64,000 bases of DNA, taken from assembly GCF_025152575.1 (NCBI RefSeq), contig NZ_CP102293.1, positions 3,038,001 through 3,102,000 on the forward strand. Reading direction: 5' to 3'. The translations under genes were made by a program, and so were the position numbers. Below are positions 52,479 through 60,494 of the stretch, one piece after another; positions within the stretch are counted from its first letter, which is position 1; the number at the start of each line of letters is the position of its first letter. The notes beneath the pieces were generated by a model. It was not told the DNA's origin. It saw nothing but the letters and a program-made list of their open reading frames with translations, and ran no database searches. This DNA comes from Subdoligranulum variabile (GTDB taxonomy: Bacteria > Bacillota > Clostridia > Oscillospirales > Ruminococcaceae).

Positions 52479-53726
52479 ATGAAAAAACTCGTTAGTTCTG
52501 TTCTGGCGGCTTCTATGGTGCTGAGCCTGGCTGCTTGCGGTTCTACTGCGACCACGTCCGAGAGCAGCGCTTCTTCTTCTGAAGCCACCGCTTCTGCCTC
52601 TGCGGCTACTGGTGAGTCCGCCGGCTCCGGCAGCTATACCGGTACCCCGATCAAGATCGGCGGCATCGGCCCCATTACCGGTGCGGCCGCTGTATACGGC
52701 AACGCCGTTAAGAATGCTGAAGAGCTGGCCGTGAAAGAAATCAATGCTGCCAACGGCAGCGATGTCTTCGAGTGGCAGTTCGAGGACGACGAGAACGACG
52801 CCGAAAAGAGTGTTAATGCTTACAACACTCTGAAGGACTGGGGCATGCAGATTCTGGCTGGCCCTGTTACCACCACGCCTTCCGTCGCTGTTGCCGCTGA
52901 GACCGTTAACGACAACATGTTTATGCTGACTCCGTCTGCTTCTTCTCTGTCGGTCATCCTCAACGATGCTAACGACGAGAGCACGGCGCGCGGCAACGTC
53001 TTCCAGGTCTGCTTCACCGACCCCAACCAGGGTGTTGCTTCCGCCGACTACATCGCCGACAATGGTCTGCCTACCAAGATCGGTGTGATTTACGATTCTT
53101 CTGACGCTTATTCTTCCGGCATCTATGACAAGTTCAAGGCAGAGGCTGAGACCAAGGGCCTTGAGATTGTTGCGGCCGAGGCTTTTACGGCTGACAACAA
53201 GTCTGACCTTTCTACCCAGCTGGCCAAGTGCCAGGAGGCCGGTGCTGAACTGGTCTTCCTGCCCATCTATTATCAGGAAGCTTCTCAGATCCTGATCGCT
53301 GCTGACAAGATCGGTTATGAGCCCGAGTTCTTCGGCTGCGATGGCATGGATGGTATTCTTTCCATTGAAGGCTTCGACACCTCTCTGGCCGAGGGCCTGA
53401 TGCTTTTGACCCCGTTCGCTGCAGATGCTCAGGATGAGAAAACCCAGGCTTTCGTTTCCGCTTATGAAGCTGCCTACGGTGAGACCCCGAACCAGTTCGC
53501 TGCGGATGCTTACGACGTTATCTACTCTATCTATCAGGCGGTCCTGGCCGGCGGTATCAACGGCGATATGGACGCCAGCGAGATCTGTGACGCTCTCAAG
53601 ACTCAGTTTACCAGCATGACCTTTGATGGCCTGACTGGTACTGGTATGACTTGGGATGCTACGGGTGCGATCTCCAAGAACCCCAAGGCTGTTGTGATCA
53701 AAGACGGCGCTTACGCTGCAATGTGA
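52479..53726 (+). CDS. Branched-chain amino acid ABC transporter substrate-binding lipoprotein (LivK-like)
   Basis: A 415-residue lipoprotein of the Peripla_BP_6 (LivJ/LivK) family. The signal peptide ends in lipobox LAAC with Cys 20, followed by a Ser/Ala/Glu/Thr linker to about 50. The binding domain opens with IKIGGIGPITGAAAVYGNAV and contains LAGPVTTTPSVAVA and KIGVIYDSSDAYSSG. Ligands of this family are mostly Leu/Ile/Val but also other amino acids or urea, so specificity is open. RBS GGAGG precedes ATG 52479. Codon use is strongly biased, pointing to high expression. A terminator separates it from livHMGF. Confidence 0.92.
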   Translation: MKKLVSSVLAASMVLSLAACGSTATTSESSASSSEATASASAATGESAGSGSYTGTPIKIGGIGPITGAAAVYGNAVKNAEELAVKEINAANGSDVFEWQFEDDENDAEKSVNAYNTLKDWGMQILAGPVTTTPSVAVAAETVNDNMFMLTPSASSLSVILNDANDESTARGNVFQVCFTDPNQGVASADYIADNGLPTKIGVIYDSSDAYSSGIYDKFKAEAETKGLEIVAAEAFTADNKSDLSTQLAKCQEAGAELVFLPIYYQEASQILIAADKIGYEPEFFGCDGMDGILSIEGFDTSLAEGLMLLTPFAADAQDEKTQAFVSAYEAAYGETPNQFAADAYDVIYSIYQAVLAGGINGDMDASEICDALKTQFTSMTFDGLTGTGMTWDATGAISKNPKAVVIKDGAYAAM

Positions 53727-53766
53727 GAAGCCTGACGCGGTTGTAAACTGAATTCCGTTGCCAATG

Positions 53767-53800
53767 GAGCTGCCGGACAAAGGGTTCGGCAGCTCTTTTT
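53767..53800 (+). terminator. Terminator between the binding-protein gene and livH
   Basis: GAGCTGCCG (53767–53775) pairs with CGGCAGCTC (53787–53795), then five T (53796–53800). Confidence 0.88.
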
Positions 53801-53860
53801 GGTATCACAGGCTGCAAAAACAGCAGAATGCACAGATATGCGGGCGAAAAAACCATTGTT

Positions 53861-53889
53861 TTGCCGGTTTAATTGTGCTACTATATACT
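53861..53889 (+). promoter_or_regulatory. Promoter for livHMGF
   Basis: TTGCCG (53861–53866) and TATACT (53884–53889) with a 17-base spacer, between the binding-protein terminator and livH. Confidence 0.75.
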
Positions 53890-53952
53890 ATATTTCTGTA
53901 CGTGTGCGGTTTTGTAAACGTCAGAAAGAGATAGAGTGAGGTGTTTTACGCA

Positions 53953-54846
53953 ATGCAGTTTTTGTCCTACCTGATCAACGGTATCAGCCTGGGCAGCGTC
54001 TACGCGCTGATTGCCCTCGGCTATACTATGGTCTACGGCATTGCCAAAATGTTGAACTTCGCCCACGGCGATGTCATCATGATCGGCAGTTACGTGGTCT
54101 TTTTTACCTTTGGAACCTCGGGTATGAACCCGATTCTTTCCATTTTGCTGTCCATGGTCGTCTGCACGGTGCTGGGCGTTGTGATTGAACGCGTGGCGTA
54201 TCGTCCGCTGCGGGAAGCTCCTTCGCTTGCCGTTCTGATCACAGCTATCGGCGTGAGCTATCTGCTGCAGCAGGTAGCGCAGCTGACCTGGTCTTCCAGT
54301 CCCAAAAGCTTCATCTCGGTCATTTCCGGGATTCCTTTCCTGCAGCCCATCAGCCTGTTTGACGGTCAGCTTACCATCTCGGCTGAAACCATTGTGACCA
54401 TCGTGGTCTGTATTGTGATTATGGCTGTCCTGATCTGGTTCGTGAACAATACGTCTGCCGGTCACGCTATGCTGGCTGTGTCGGAAGACCGCGGTGCCGC
54501 TCAGTTGATGGGTGTCAACGTTAATGCTACCATTTCGCTGACTTTTGCCATCGGCTCCGCACTGGCAGCAGTGGCTGGTGCACTGCTTTGCTCTTCTTAT
54601 CCCACGCTGCAGCCCACGACAGGCGCTATGCCTGGCATCAAAGCTTTTGTGGCGGCAGTCTTTGGCGGCATCGGCTCTATCCCTGGTGCTTTCCTGGGGG
54701 GCATCCTGCTGGGTGTGATCGAAAACCTGAGCAAAGCATATATCTCCACGCAGTTGTCGGATGCCATCGTTTTTCTGGTCCTGATCGTCGTGCTGATTGT
54801 CAAGCCGACCGGTCTGCTGGGCAAGAAAGTCAATGTGAAAGTTTGA
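53953..54846 (+). CDS. livH: Branched-chain amino acid ABC permease LivH
   Basis: A 297-residue membrane protein with about eight hydrophobic segments, of the LivH type. The hallmarks are YALIALGYTMVYGIAKMLNFAHGD (residues about 16–39) and the ATPase-contacting loop EDRGAAQLMGVNVN near 185. PGIKAFVAAVFGGIGSIPGA is also typical. I prefer ATG 53953, about nine bases after GAGGTG (53938–53943), over GTG 53941, which is part of that site. It pairs with LivM, and livM follows by 10 bases. Confidence 0.94.
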   Translation: MQFLSYLINGISLGSVYALIALGYTMVYGIAKMLNFAHGDVIMIGSYVVFFTFGTSGMNPILSILLSMVVCTVLGVVIERVAYRPLREAPSLAVLITAIGVSYLLQQVAQLTWSSSPKSFISVISGIPFLQPISLFDGQLTISAETIVTIVVCIVIMAVLIWFVNNTSAGHAMLAVSEDRGAAQLMGVNVNATISLTFAIGSALAAVAGALLCSSYPTLQPTTGAMPGIKAFVAAVFGGIGSIPGAFLGGILLGVIENLSKAYISTQLSDAIVFLVLIVVLIVKPTGLLGKKVNVKV

Positions 54847-54856
54847 GGTGGCAGCG

Positions 54857-55933
54857 ATGAATTTGAAAACAATGAAACGCTCCACAAAGAGCAACCTGAT
54901 CACCTTTGGTATTGTGATCGCTTTTTACATTGTTGTGCAGGCGCTCTCGGCGGCAGGCCTTTTGAGCAATTCCTTCTCCGGCCAGCTCGTGCCGATCTGT
55001 GCTTACGTTATTATGGCGGTTTCGCTGAACCTGACTGTGGGCATTCTGGGTGAACTCAGCCTCGGTCATGCGGGCTTTATGAGTGTCGGTGCTTTTTCAG
55101 GTACCCTTGTGTGGGTCAGTATCAATTCTTCGATGCCTCAGCCCCTGGCGCTGCTGCTTTCTTTCGTAGTGGGCGGCCTTGTGGCCGGCATCTTCGGATT
55201 CCTCGTAGGTGTTCCGGTATTGCGCCTTTCCGGTGACTACCTTGCTATTGTAACGCTTGCGTTCGGCGAAATTATCAAGAATGTAATGAACGCCTGCTAC
55301 CTTGGGGTAGATGCCAATGGTCTGCATTTTTCTCTGAAAGATGCAAGCTCTCTGAACATGGAGGACGGCAAGGTTTTGATTAACGGTGCACAGGGTATTA
55401 CCGGCATCACCAAGGCTTCCAGCTTCACCATTGGTATTGTTTTGGTCATTCTGACGCTGCTGGTGATTCTGAACCTTGTGAACTCCCGCGCTGGGCGTGC
55501 GATTACTTCTATCCGCGACAATGAGATTGCAGCCCGCTCCGTAGGCATTCCCATCACCAAATATAAGCTGATGGCTTTTGTCACCTCCGCTGTCTTTGCA
55601 GGTATTGCAGGTGTTCTGTATTCCTTGAACTACTCTTCTCTGGTTGCCAAAAAGTTTGATTACAACACCTCGATCCTGATTCTGGTTTTTGTGGTGCTGG
55701 GCGGCATTGGTAATCTGCGCGGTTCTGTTATTGCGGCGGCCATCCTGACCGTTCTGCCGGAAATGCTGCGCAGCATGAATGACTACCGTATGCTGATTTA
55801 TGCGATTGTTTTGATCGTCGTGATGATCTTCAACCAGAGCCCTCAGATGATCGCACTGCGTGAAAAGCTGACGGCACGTTTCCGCAAGGATCACGAAGCC
55901 GGCAAGGCAAAACAGAAGAAGGGGGTGGCGTAA
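54857..55933 (+). CDS. livM: Branched-chain amino acid ABC permease LivM
   Basis: A 358-residue permease with roughly nine to ten hydrophobic segments. LivM features are YVIMAVSLNLTVGILGELSLGHAGFMSVGA (residues about 52–81), LRLSGDYLAIVTLAFGEII and the cytoplasmic loop IRDNEIAARSVGIPITKYK. A basic C-terminal tail (about 338–358) follows the last segment. ATG 54857 is chosen for GAGGTGG just upstream; GTG 54848 lies within that site. It has one base between its stop and livG. Confidence 0.94.
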   Translation: MNLKTMKRSTKSNLITFGIVIAFYIVVQALSAAGLLSNSFSGQLVPICAYVIMAVSLNLTVGILGELSLGHAGFMSVGAFSGTLVWVSINSSMPQPLALLLSFVVGGLVAGIFGFLVGVPVLRLSGDYLAIVTLAFGEIIKNVMNACYLGVDANGLHFSLKDASSLNMEDGKVLINGAQGITGITKASSFTIGIVLVILTLLVILNLVNSRAGRAITSIRDNEIAARSVGIPITKYKLMAFVTSAVFAGIAGVLYSLNYSSLVAKKFDYNTSILILVFVVLGGIGNLRGSVIAAAILTVLPEMLRSMNDYRMLIYAIVLIVVMIFNQSPQMIALREKLTARFRKDHEAGKAKQKKGVA

Positions 55934-55934
55934 C

Positions 55935-56696
55935 ATGGCTCTGCTGGAAGTCAGTAACCTGGGCATTGCGTTTGGTGGCCTGCAGGCCGTGGCGCAGTTG
56001 GACCTTTCGATCGAGAAGGGACACCTCTACGGTTTGATTGGCCCTAACGGTGCTGGCAAGACCACTGTATTCAACATGCTGACCGGCGTATATAAGCCCA
56101 CCGAGGGGAACATCGTGCTGGACGGCAAAGATATCACAGGTCAAAATCCCGAGCACATCAGCCGTGCCGGTGTGGCCCGTACGTTCCAGAATATCCGGCT
56201 TTTCAATGAAATGACAGTGCTGGATAACGTTAAGGTCGGCCTTCATAACCAGATCAAGTACAATATGTGGACGGGAATTTTCCGGCTGCCTGCTTTCAAG
56301 GAGAAGGAGCATGAAATGAACCGGGAGGCTCATAAACTTCTGAAAATTTTCGATCTGGATGGAGAAGCCAATCTGAAAGCCAATCAGCTTCCGTACGGCA
56401 AACAGCGCAAGCTGGAGATTGCCCGTGCACTGGCCACTAATCCGAAACTGTTGCTTTTGGATGAACCTGCCGCTGGTATGAACCCCAACGAGACAGAGGA
56501 ACTGATGCAGACGGTTCGCAGTGTCCGGGATCAGTTTGGTATCGCCATTCTGTTGATTGAACATGATATGAACTTTGTTATGGGCATCTGCGAGGAGATC
56601 ACTGTGCTGGATTACGGCCGTGTGATCGCCCGCGGTGACGGCAAGGCTATCCGCAACAACCCCAAAGTTATTGCGGCTTATCTGGGAGGTGATTGA
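55935..56696 (+). CDS. livG: Branched-chain amino acid ABC ATP-binding protein LivG
   Basis: A 253-residue ATPase with Walker A GPNGAGKTT near 37–45, RTFQNIRLFNEMTVLDNV (LivG-type Q-loop region), a signature reading LPYGKQRKLEIARAL in place of LSGGQ (usual for LivG), Walker B LLLLDEPAAGMNPNE and switch EHDMNFV. It pairs with LivF to drive LivHM. Start ATG 55935, one base after the livM stop. Confidence 0.95.
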   Translation: MALLEVSNLGIAFGGLQAVAQLDLSIEKGHLYGLIGPNGAGKTTVFNMLTGVYKPTEGNIVLDGKDITGQNPEHISRAGVARTFQNIRLFNEMTVLDNVKVGLHNQIKYNMWTGIFRLPAFKEKEHEMNREAHKLLKIFDLDGEANLKANQLPYGKQRKLEIARALATNPKLLLLDEPAAGMNPNETEELMQTVRSVRDQFGIAILLIEHDMNFVMGICEEITVLDYGRVIARGDGKAIRNNPKVIAAYLGGD

Positions 56697-56698
56697 CG

Positions 56699-57415
56699 AT
56701 GGGGGAGATGCTTTCTGTCAAGAACATCAATGTTTTCTACGGTTCCATCCACGCCATCCGGGATGTTTCCTTCCATGTCAATGAGGGAGAAATCGTTACT
56801 CTGATCGGTGCCAACGGCGCTGGTAAAACGACAACGATGCATGCGATTTCCGGGCTGCTCAAATTGCAGAGCGGTGAAATTGACTATTGCGGACAAACCA
56901 TCAGTAAGATGGAAGCCCATAAGATCATTCGCTTGGGGCTGGCACAGGTGCCGGAAGGACGTCGCGTCTTCAGCGGTCTGACGGTGCAGCAAAACCTGCA
57001 GATGGGCGCCTATGTGCGCCGTGACGGTAAGGAGGCCATCCAGAATGACTTTGATATGGTCTTCGAACTGCTACCGCGTTTGAAAGAGCGCCGCAACCAG
57101 CCGGCCGGCACGTTGTCCGGCGGTGAGCAGCAGATGCTGGCCATGGGCCGCGCGCTGATGTGCAAGCCAAAGATGCTGCTGTTGGACGAACCCTCCATGG
57201 GCTTGTCTCCGCTGTTGGTCAAGGAAATCTTCAAGATCATCCGCGAAGTCAACCGTAACGGTGTAACGGTGCTGCTGGTGGAACAGAATGCGAAGATGGC
57301 TCTGGAGATTGCCAACCGTGCGTACGTGCTGGAGACCGGTACCATCAAGATGGAAGGCGAAGCCACCGAGCTTGCCAACAACATTGAGGTACGTAAAGCC
57401 TATCTGGGCTGCTGA
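56699..57415 (+). CDS. livF: Branched-chain amino acid ABC ATP-binding protein LivF
   Basis: A 238-residue ATPase with Walker A GANGAGKTT, QVPEGRRVFSGLTVQQNL (characteristic of LivF), signature LSGGEQQMLAMGRAL, Walker B LLLDEPSMGLSP and VEQNAKMAL at the switch. ATG 56699 is nine bases after GGAGG (56685–56689) and so is preferred to TTG 56693 or ATG 56708. Last gene of the liv operon, ended by a bidirectional terminator. Confidence 0.95.
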   Translation: MGEMLSVKNINVFYGSIHAIRDVSFHVNEGEIVTLIGANGAGKTTTMHAISGLLKLQSGEIDYCGQTISKMEAHKIIRLGLAQVPEGRRVFSGLTVQQNLQMGAYVRRDGKEAIQNDFDMVFELLPRLKERRNQPAGTLSGGEQQMLAMGRALMCKPKMLLLDEPSMGLSPLLVKEIFKIIREVNRNGVTVLLVEQNAKMALEIANRAYVLETGTIKMEGEATELANNIEVRKAYLGC

Positions 57416-57432
57416 AATTGCATCAATAAAAG

Positions 57433-57462
57433 CCCCCGCTTGCTCAGCAAGCGGGGGTTTTT
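57433..57462. terminator. Terminator shared by livF and the DUF4364 gene
   Basis: CCCCCGCTTG (57433–57442) pairs with CAAGCGGGGG (57448–57457), CTCAG loop, then five T. AAAA precedes it, so it can also terminate the minus-strand transcript that ends at 57467. Confidence 0.92.
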
Positions 57463-57466
57463 GATG

Positions 57467-58042
57467 TTACAGCAACGCAACGGGAGGACGATCTTCCTCG
57501 GTGCTGGGCTGAGTGAGCATATCCATGACCTTGGAGTAAATCTCGCTGCCATGCGCAGTGAAGTTATTCTTGATGGTCTCGGCCGTCAGCTTATCCGGCA
57601 TAGCCAGTTGCAGACGGAACACATCGCTTCCTAAATCGCCAATGGCGCACCATACCGTATACGAACCATCTTTTTCCTCCACATGGGCGCGGTTCATAGC
57701 AGCCTTATGACGCCAGCTTTGAATCTGCATGACAGCACGGATGGCGCTTTCCCGTACAGTGCGCGGCAGATCCAAGGCCAGGGTATCCGCTACTGTGGAC
57801 CCCTTTTCGGTGATGGAATACCGACCGTCTTCCTCTTTGGTGACCAGCTGCTGTTTCTCTACGTCTGCCAAAGCGTCGGCAAATTCAAAATAATTCACCA
57901 GCTGTTCCTGAAGCAAAGCGCCCTGCAGCGTATCGCGTGTCAGCGAGCCTGCCGTCTTGACCAGATAACACAACAGGATACGGATCTGCGTGTCATCTGT
58001 AAGGCCGCCGGGCTTTACACCTGCTGTAAATGCTTCTGCCAT
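57467..58042 (-). CDS. DUF4364 family protein
   Basis: A 191-residue cytoplasmic protein of the DUF4364 family, known from Clostridia and without assigned function. The N-terminal ~80 residues (TDDTQIRILLCYLV, YFEFADALADVEKQQLV, YSITEKGSTVADTL) look like a winged-helix domain of the PadR/MarR kind, so a regulator is plausible. The C-terminal part contains SWRHKAAMNRAHVEEKDG and beta-like VWCAIGDLGSDVFRLQLAMP. It has a strong promoter and is probably monocistronic. Confidence 0.8.
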   Translation of the reverse strand: MAEAFTAGVKPGGLTDDTQIRILLCYLVKTAGSLTRDTLQGALLQEQLVNYFEFADALADVEKQQLVTKEEDGRYSITEKGSTVADTLALDLPRTVRESAIRAVMQIQSWRHKAAMNRAHVEEKDGSYTVWCAIGDLGSDVFRLQLAMPDKLTAETIKNNFTAHGSEIYSKVMDMLTQPSTEEDRPPVALL

Positions 58043-58078
58043 GCTATCACGTCCTCGCCAATCTTATCTTTCTTTTTT

Positions 58079-58107
58079 ATTATACACATCGATCTGCACA
58101 GTGGCAA
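58079..58107 (-). promoter_or_regulatory. Promoter for the DUF4364 gene
   Basis: On the minus strand TTGCCA (58102–58107) and TATAAT (58079–58084) with a 17-base spacer, ~37 bases before the start codon. Confidence 0.88.
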
Positions 58108-58131
58108 GAGACGACAATAAAAAAGTGCCCT

Positions 58132-59040
58132 TCAGAAAATAGTTTCAATCTGCTTGCGGCTTTGCGGTGTGGAGTAGGTCCATTTTTTCAGCCGGCCGCG
58201 TGTTACAAAATAATGCGGTTCAAAACGCAGCGGCTGCGAAAGATTTTTGTTGACTACGACCAGCTTGATCTTCATCTTATCGGGCAGAATGTTTTTGATA
58301 TACACGCTGACGGCCTGCCCGGGATGCAGAGAAGAGTCGGCTTCCGCCAGACCAGCCAGATTGGGGGCTATCTCGATAAAGACACCGTAGTCCTCCACAC
58401 TGCGAACAATCCCCACAACAGTTTCACCAGCGGCAAAGCAGGCAGCGTTTTCACTCCAAGTGCCCAGCAATTCCCGCAATGTCAGGACAATCCGGCCCTG
58501 GAGATCACGATTTTTGATGGCGCATAAAAGCTGCTGCCCAACCTGCACTCGATCGTTGGGGGAGGAAATGCGGGACACCGAGAGGCAATCGATGGGCAAC
58601 AGAGCGGAAATACCACAGCCGATGTCACAGAAGGCTCCGAAATTTTCAATGTGAGTTACGGTACAGGGAATGACGCTGCCAGGCTCCAATGTATCGAGAT
58701 ACTCCCGCCGACATTGGCGCTGTGCTGCTGCGCGAGAGAGAAGATACACTTCCTCACCGTTTTCTTCCGCCGCGGTGCCAGTGATGATGAAACAGGTAGG
58801 ACGGCCCACCCGGGTCAACACGGCAATGTCTTTGATTTCCTCGCCAGGGCCGACGGCGAGACACTCTTCGTGAGGCATATAACCGCGATGCCCACAGATC
58901 TCAAAACGCAGGCGATGTTCATTGTCATAGGCAAGGGCGGTGCTTTGCAGAATTTCGCCTGTTGCAATGCAGTGGTTCAGTTCCTCTTTGCTCAGATGAT
59001 TGGCGTTTCGACAAAGACCTTCGGCACGATATTCCAACAT
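58132..59040 (-). CDS. S1 RNA-binding domain protein
   Basis: A 302-residue protein with two recognisable S1 RNA-binding domains: SVIPCTVTHIENFGAFCDIGCGISALLP (starting near 139) and ETVVGIVRSVEDYGVFIEIAPNLAGLAE (near 224). The N-terminal region (RNANHLSKEELNHCIATGEILQSTALA, YDNEHRLRF) resembles the start of a Clostridial S1-like family and probably contributes another OB-like fold. It is far shorter than ribosomal protein S1 and lacks the IspH fusion seen in some Clostridia. RNA binding is likely; target and role are unknown. RBS ACGAGGAAAC on the minus strand. No clear terminator is seen downstream. Confidence 0.8.
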   Translation of the reverse strand: MLEYRAEGLCRNANHLSKEELNHCIATGEILQSTALAYDNEHRLRFEICGHRGYMPHEECLAVGPGEEIKDIAVLTRVGRPTCFIITGTAAEENGEEVYLLSRAAAQRQCRREYLDTLEPGSVIPCTVTHIENFGAFCDIGCGISALLPIDCLSVSRISSPNDRVQVGQQLLCAIKNRDLQGRIVLTLRELLGTWSENAACFAAGETVVGIVRSVEDYGVFIEIAPNLAGLAEADSSLHPGQAVSVYIKNILPDKMKIKLVVVNKNLSQPLRFEPHYFVTRGRLKKWTYSTPQSRKQIETIF

Positions 59041-59114
59041 TTTTGTTTCCTCGTTTCTTGTGATTTCCGCTTTTGCGTTGCCAGAAGCGGTTGCTAAACT
59101 TTTATGCGGATGAT

Positions 59115-59143
59115 TTGCAAAACAATACTGGCTGTACTATAAT
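59115..59143 (+). promoter_or_regulatory. Promoter for the DUF951-prfA operon
   Basis: TTGCAA (59115–59120) and TATAAT (59138–59143), 17-base spacer, 35 bases before ATG 59179. Confidence 0.85.
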
Positions 59144-59178
59144 AAGAGAGCAAATTTGCGGGAAAGGCGGTGCGCCGT

Positions 59179-59367
59179 ATGGACGTACGGGTCGGAGATG
59201 TGATTCAGACCAAAAAACCACATCCCTGCGGTGCAAATCGGTTTGATGTACTGCGGGTTGGCATGGATTTCAAAATCCGATGCCAGGGGTGCGGACATGA
59301 AATTATGTTGCCGCGCGCCAAGATTGAGCGCAATATCAAAAAGATTCTGCGAGAAAATGGCCAGTAG
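59179..59367 (+). CDS. DUF951 small protein
   Basis: A 62-residue protein of the DUF951 family, widespread in Firmicutes and of unknown function. The family consensus is clear: [34 protein letters not shown], in which PHPCG and the later [12 protein letters not shown] (cysteines in CxGCxH spacing) suggest a metal- or nucleic-acid-binding OB-like fold. ATG 59179, eight bases after AGGCGG, matches the family start; GTG 59170 is also in frame. It leads an operon with prfA. Confidence 0.9.
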   Translation: MDVRVGDVIQTKKPHPCGANRFDVLRVGMDFKIRCQGCGHEIMLPRAKIERNIKKILRENGQ

Positions 59368-59370
59368 CAG

Positions 59371-59397
59371 CACACAAAGCTGTGAAAGTTTTGTGTG
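59371..59397 (+). other. Hairpin just upstream of the prfA ribosome-binding site
   Basis: CACACAAA (59371–59378) pairs with TTTGTGTG (59390–59397) across an 11-base loop. The prfA ribosome-binding site GGAAAGGAA begins at the foot of the stem (59397). No T-tract follows, so it is not a terminator; it may influence prfA translation. Confidence 0.5.
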
Positions 59398-59411
59398 GAA
59401 AGGAACTGTGT

Positions 59412-60491
59412 ATGACCGAATTTCTGCAACTGCATGAAGTAGAACGCCGGTATGAAGAACTGGCCTATCGTATGTCGGCACCGGATGCTGCTGCACAGCC
59501 GGATGTGTATGCACGTATGATGAAAGACTACAAAGAGCTGACCCCCCTAGTCGAAGAATATCGCCGGTATACATCTTTGCAGCAGCAACAGACGGAAACC
59601 AATGAGCTGGTGCAGCAGGAGACAGATCCGGCGTTCAAAGCTATGGTACAGCAGGAACTTTGCGAAATTGCCCGGAATCTGGCGCAGAGCGAAGAGAACC
59701 TGCGCCTTTTGCTGCTTCCCAAGGATGCCGATGACGAGAAAAATGTGATTCTGGAAATCCGAGCGGGCGCCGGCGGGGAAGAGGCAGCGCTCTTTGCCCA
59801 CAGCCTGTGGCGGATGTATACCATGTATGCGTCCAAACGAGGCTGGTCCTGCCAAACGATCAGTGCCAATGAGACGGAACTTGGCGGCGTAAAAGAAGTG
59901 GTATTTTCGGTGGAAGGCGCCGACGTGTACAGCCGTTTGAAATTCGAAAGCGGCGTCCATCGCGTACAGCGGGTACCGGAAACCGAAACACAAGGCCGCA
60001 TTCACACCTCAACAGTTACAGTGGCTGTGATGCCAGAGGCGGAAGAGGTTGAGCTGGAATTGGATCCTAAAGATCTGCGGATTGACACGTTCCGTTCCTC
60101 CGGCGCGGGTGGCCAGCATATCAACAAGACCTCTTCTGCTATCCGGGTCACACATCTGCCGACCGGGATGGTTGTAGAGTGCCAGGATCAACGCAGTCAG
60201 CGCGAAAATAAGGAGCGCGCGCTTACGGTTCTGCGCAGTCGACTTCTGCAGCAAAAACAGCAGGCCTACGATGAGGCCTATAATGAAAAACGACAGAGTC
60301 AGGTGGGAACAGGAGACAGAAGCGAAAAAATCCGTACCTACAATTTCCCGCAGGACCGTGTCACGGATCATCGGATTGGTTTGACGCTTCGAAATTTGCA
60401 GGGGGTCCTGGACGGAGATCTGGACCGCGTGCTGGAACCGCTGATTTTGGCGGACCGGGAAGAAAAACTGAAACAGCATAGCGAGGAATAA
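59412..60491 (+). CDS. prfA: Peptide chain release factor 1
   Basis: RF1 reads UAA and UAG stop codons and triggers peptide release. The 359-residue protein has the anticodon-like domain 2 region with [18 protein letters not shown] (includes the PxT-type recognition motif as PET) and the catalytic GGQ in [16 protein letters not shown] near 220. [11 protein letters not shown] and [14 protein letters not shown] are also diagnostic. ATG 59412 follows GGAAAGGAA. The methyltransferase gene prmC, often adjacent to prfA, is not here. Confidence 0.96.
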   Translation: MTEFLQLHEVERRYEELAYRMSAPDAAAQPDVYARMMKDYKELTPLVEEYRRYTSLQQQQTETNELVQQETDPAFKAMVQQELCEIARNLAQSEENLRLLLLPKDADDEKNVILEIRAGAGGEEAALFAHSLWRMYTMYASKRGWSCQTISANETELGGVKEVVFSVEGADVYSRLKFESGVHRVQRVPETETQGRIHTSTVTVAVMPEAEEVELELDPKDLRIDTFRSSGAGGQHINKTSSAIRVTHLPTGMVVECQDQRSQRENKERALTVLRSRLLQQKQQAYDEAYNEKRQSQVGTGDRSEKIRTYNFPQDRVTDHRIGLTLRNLQGVLDGDLDRVLEPLILADREEKLKQHSEE

Positions 60492-60494
60492 AAG

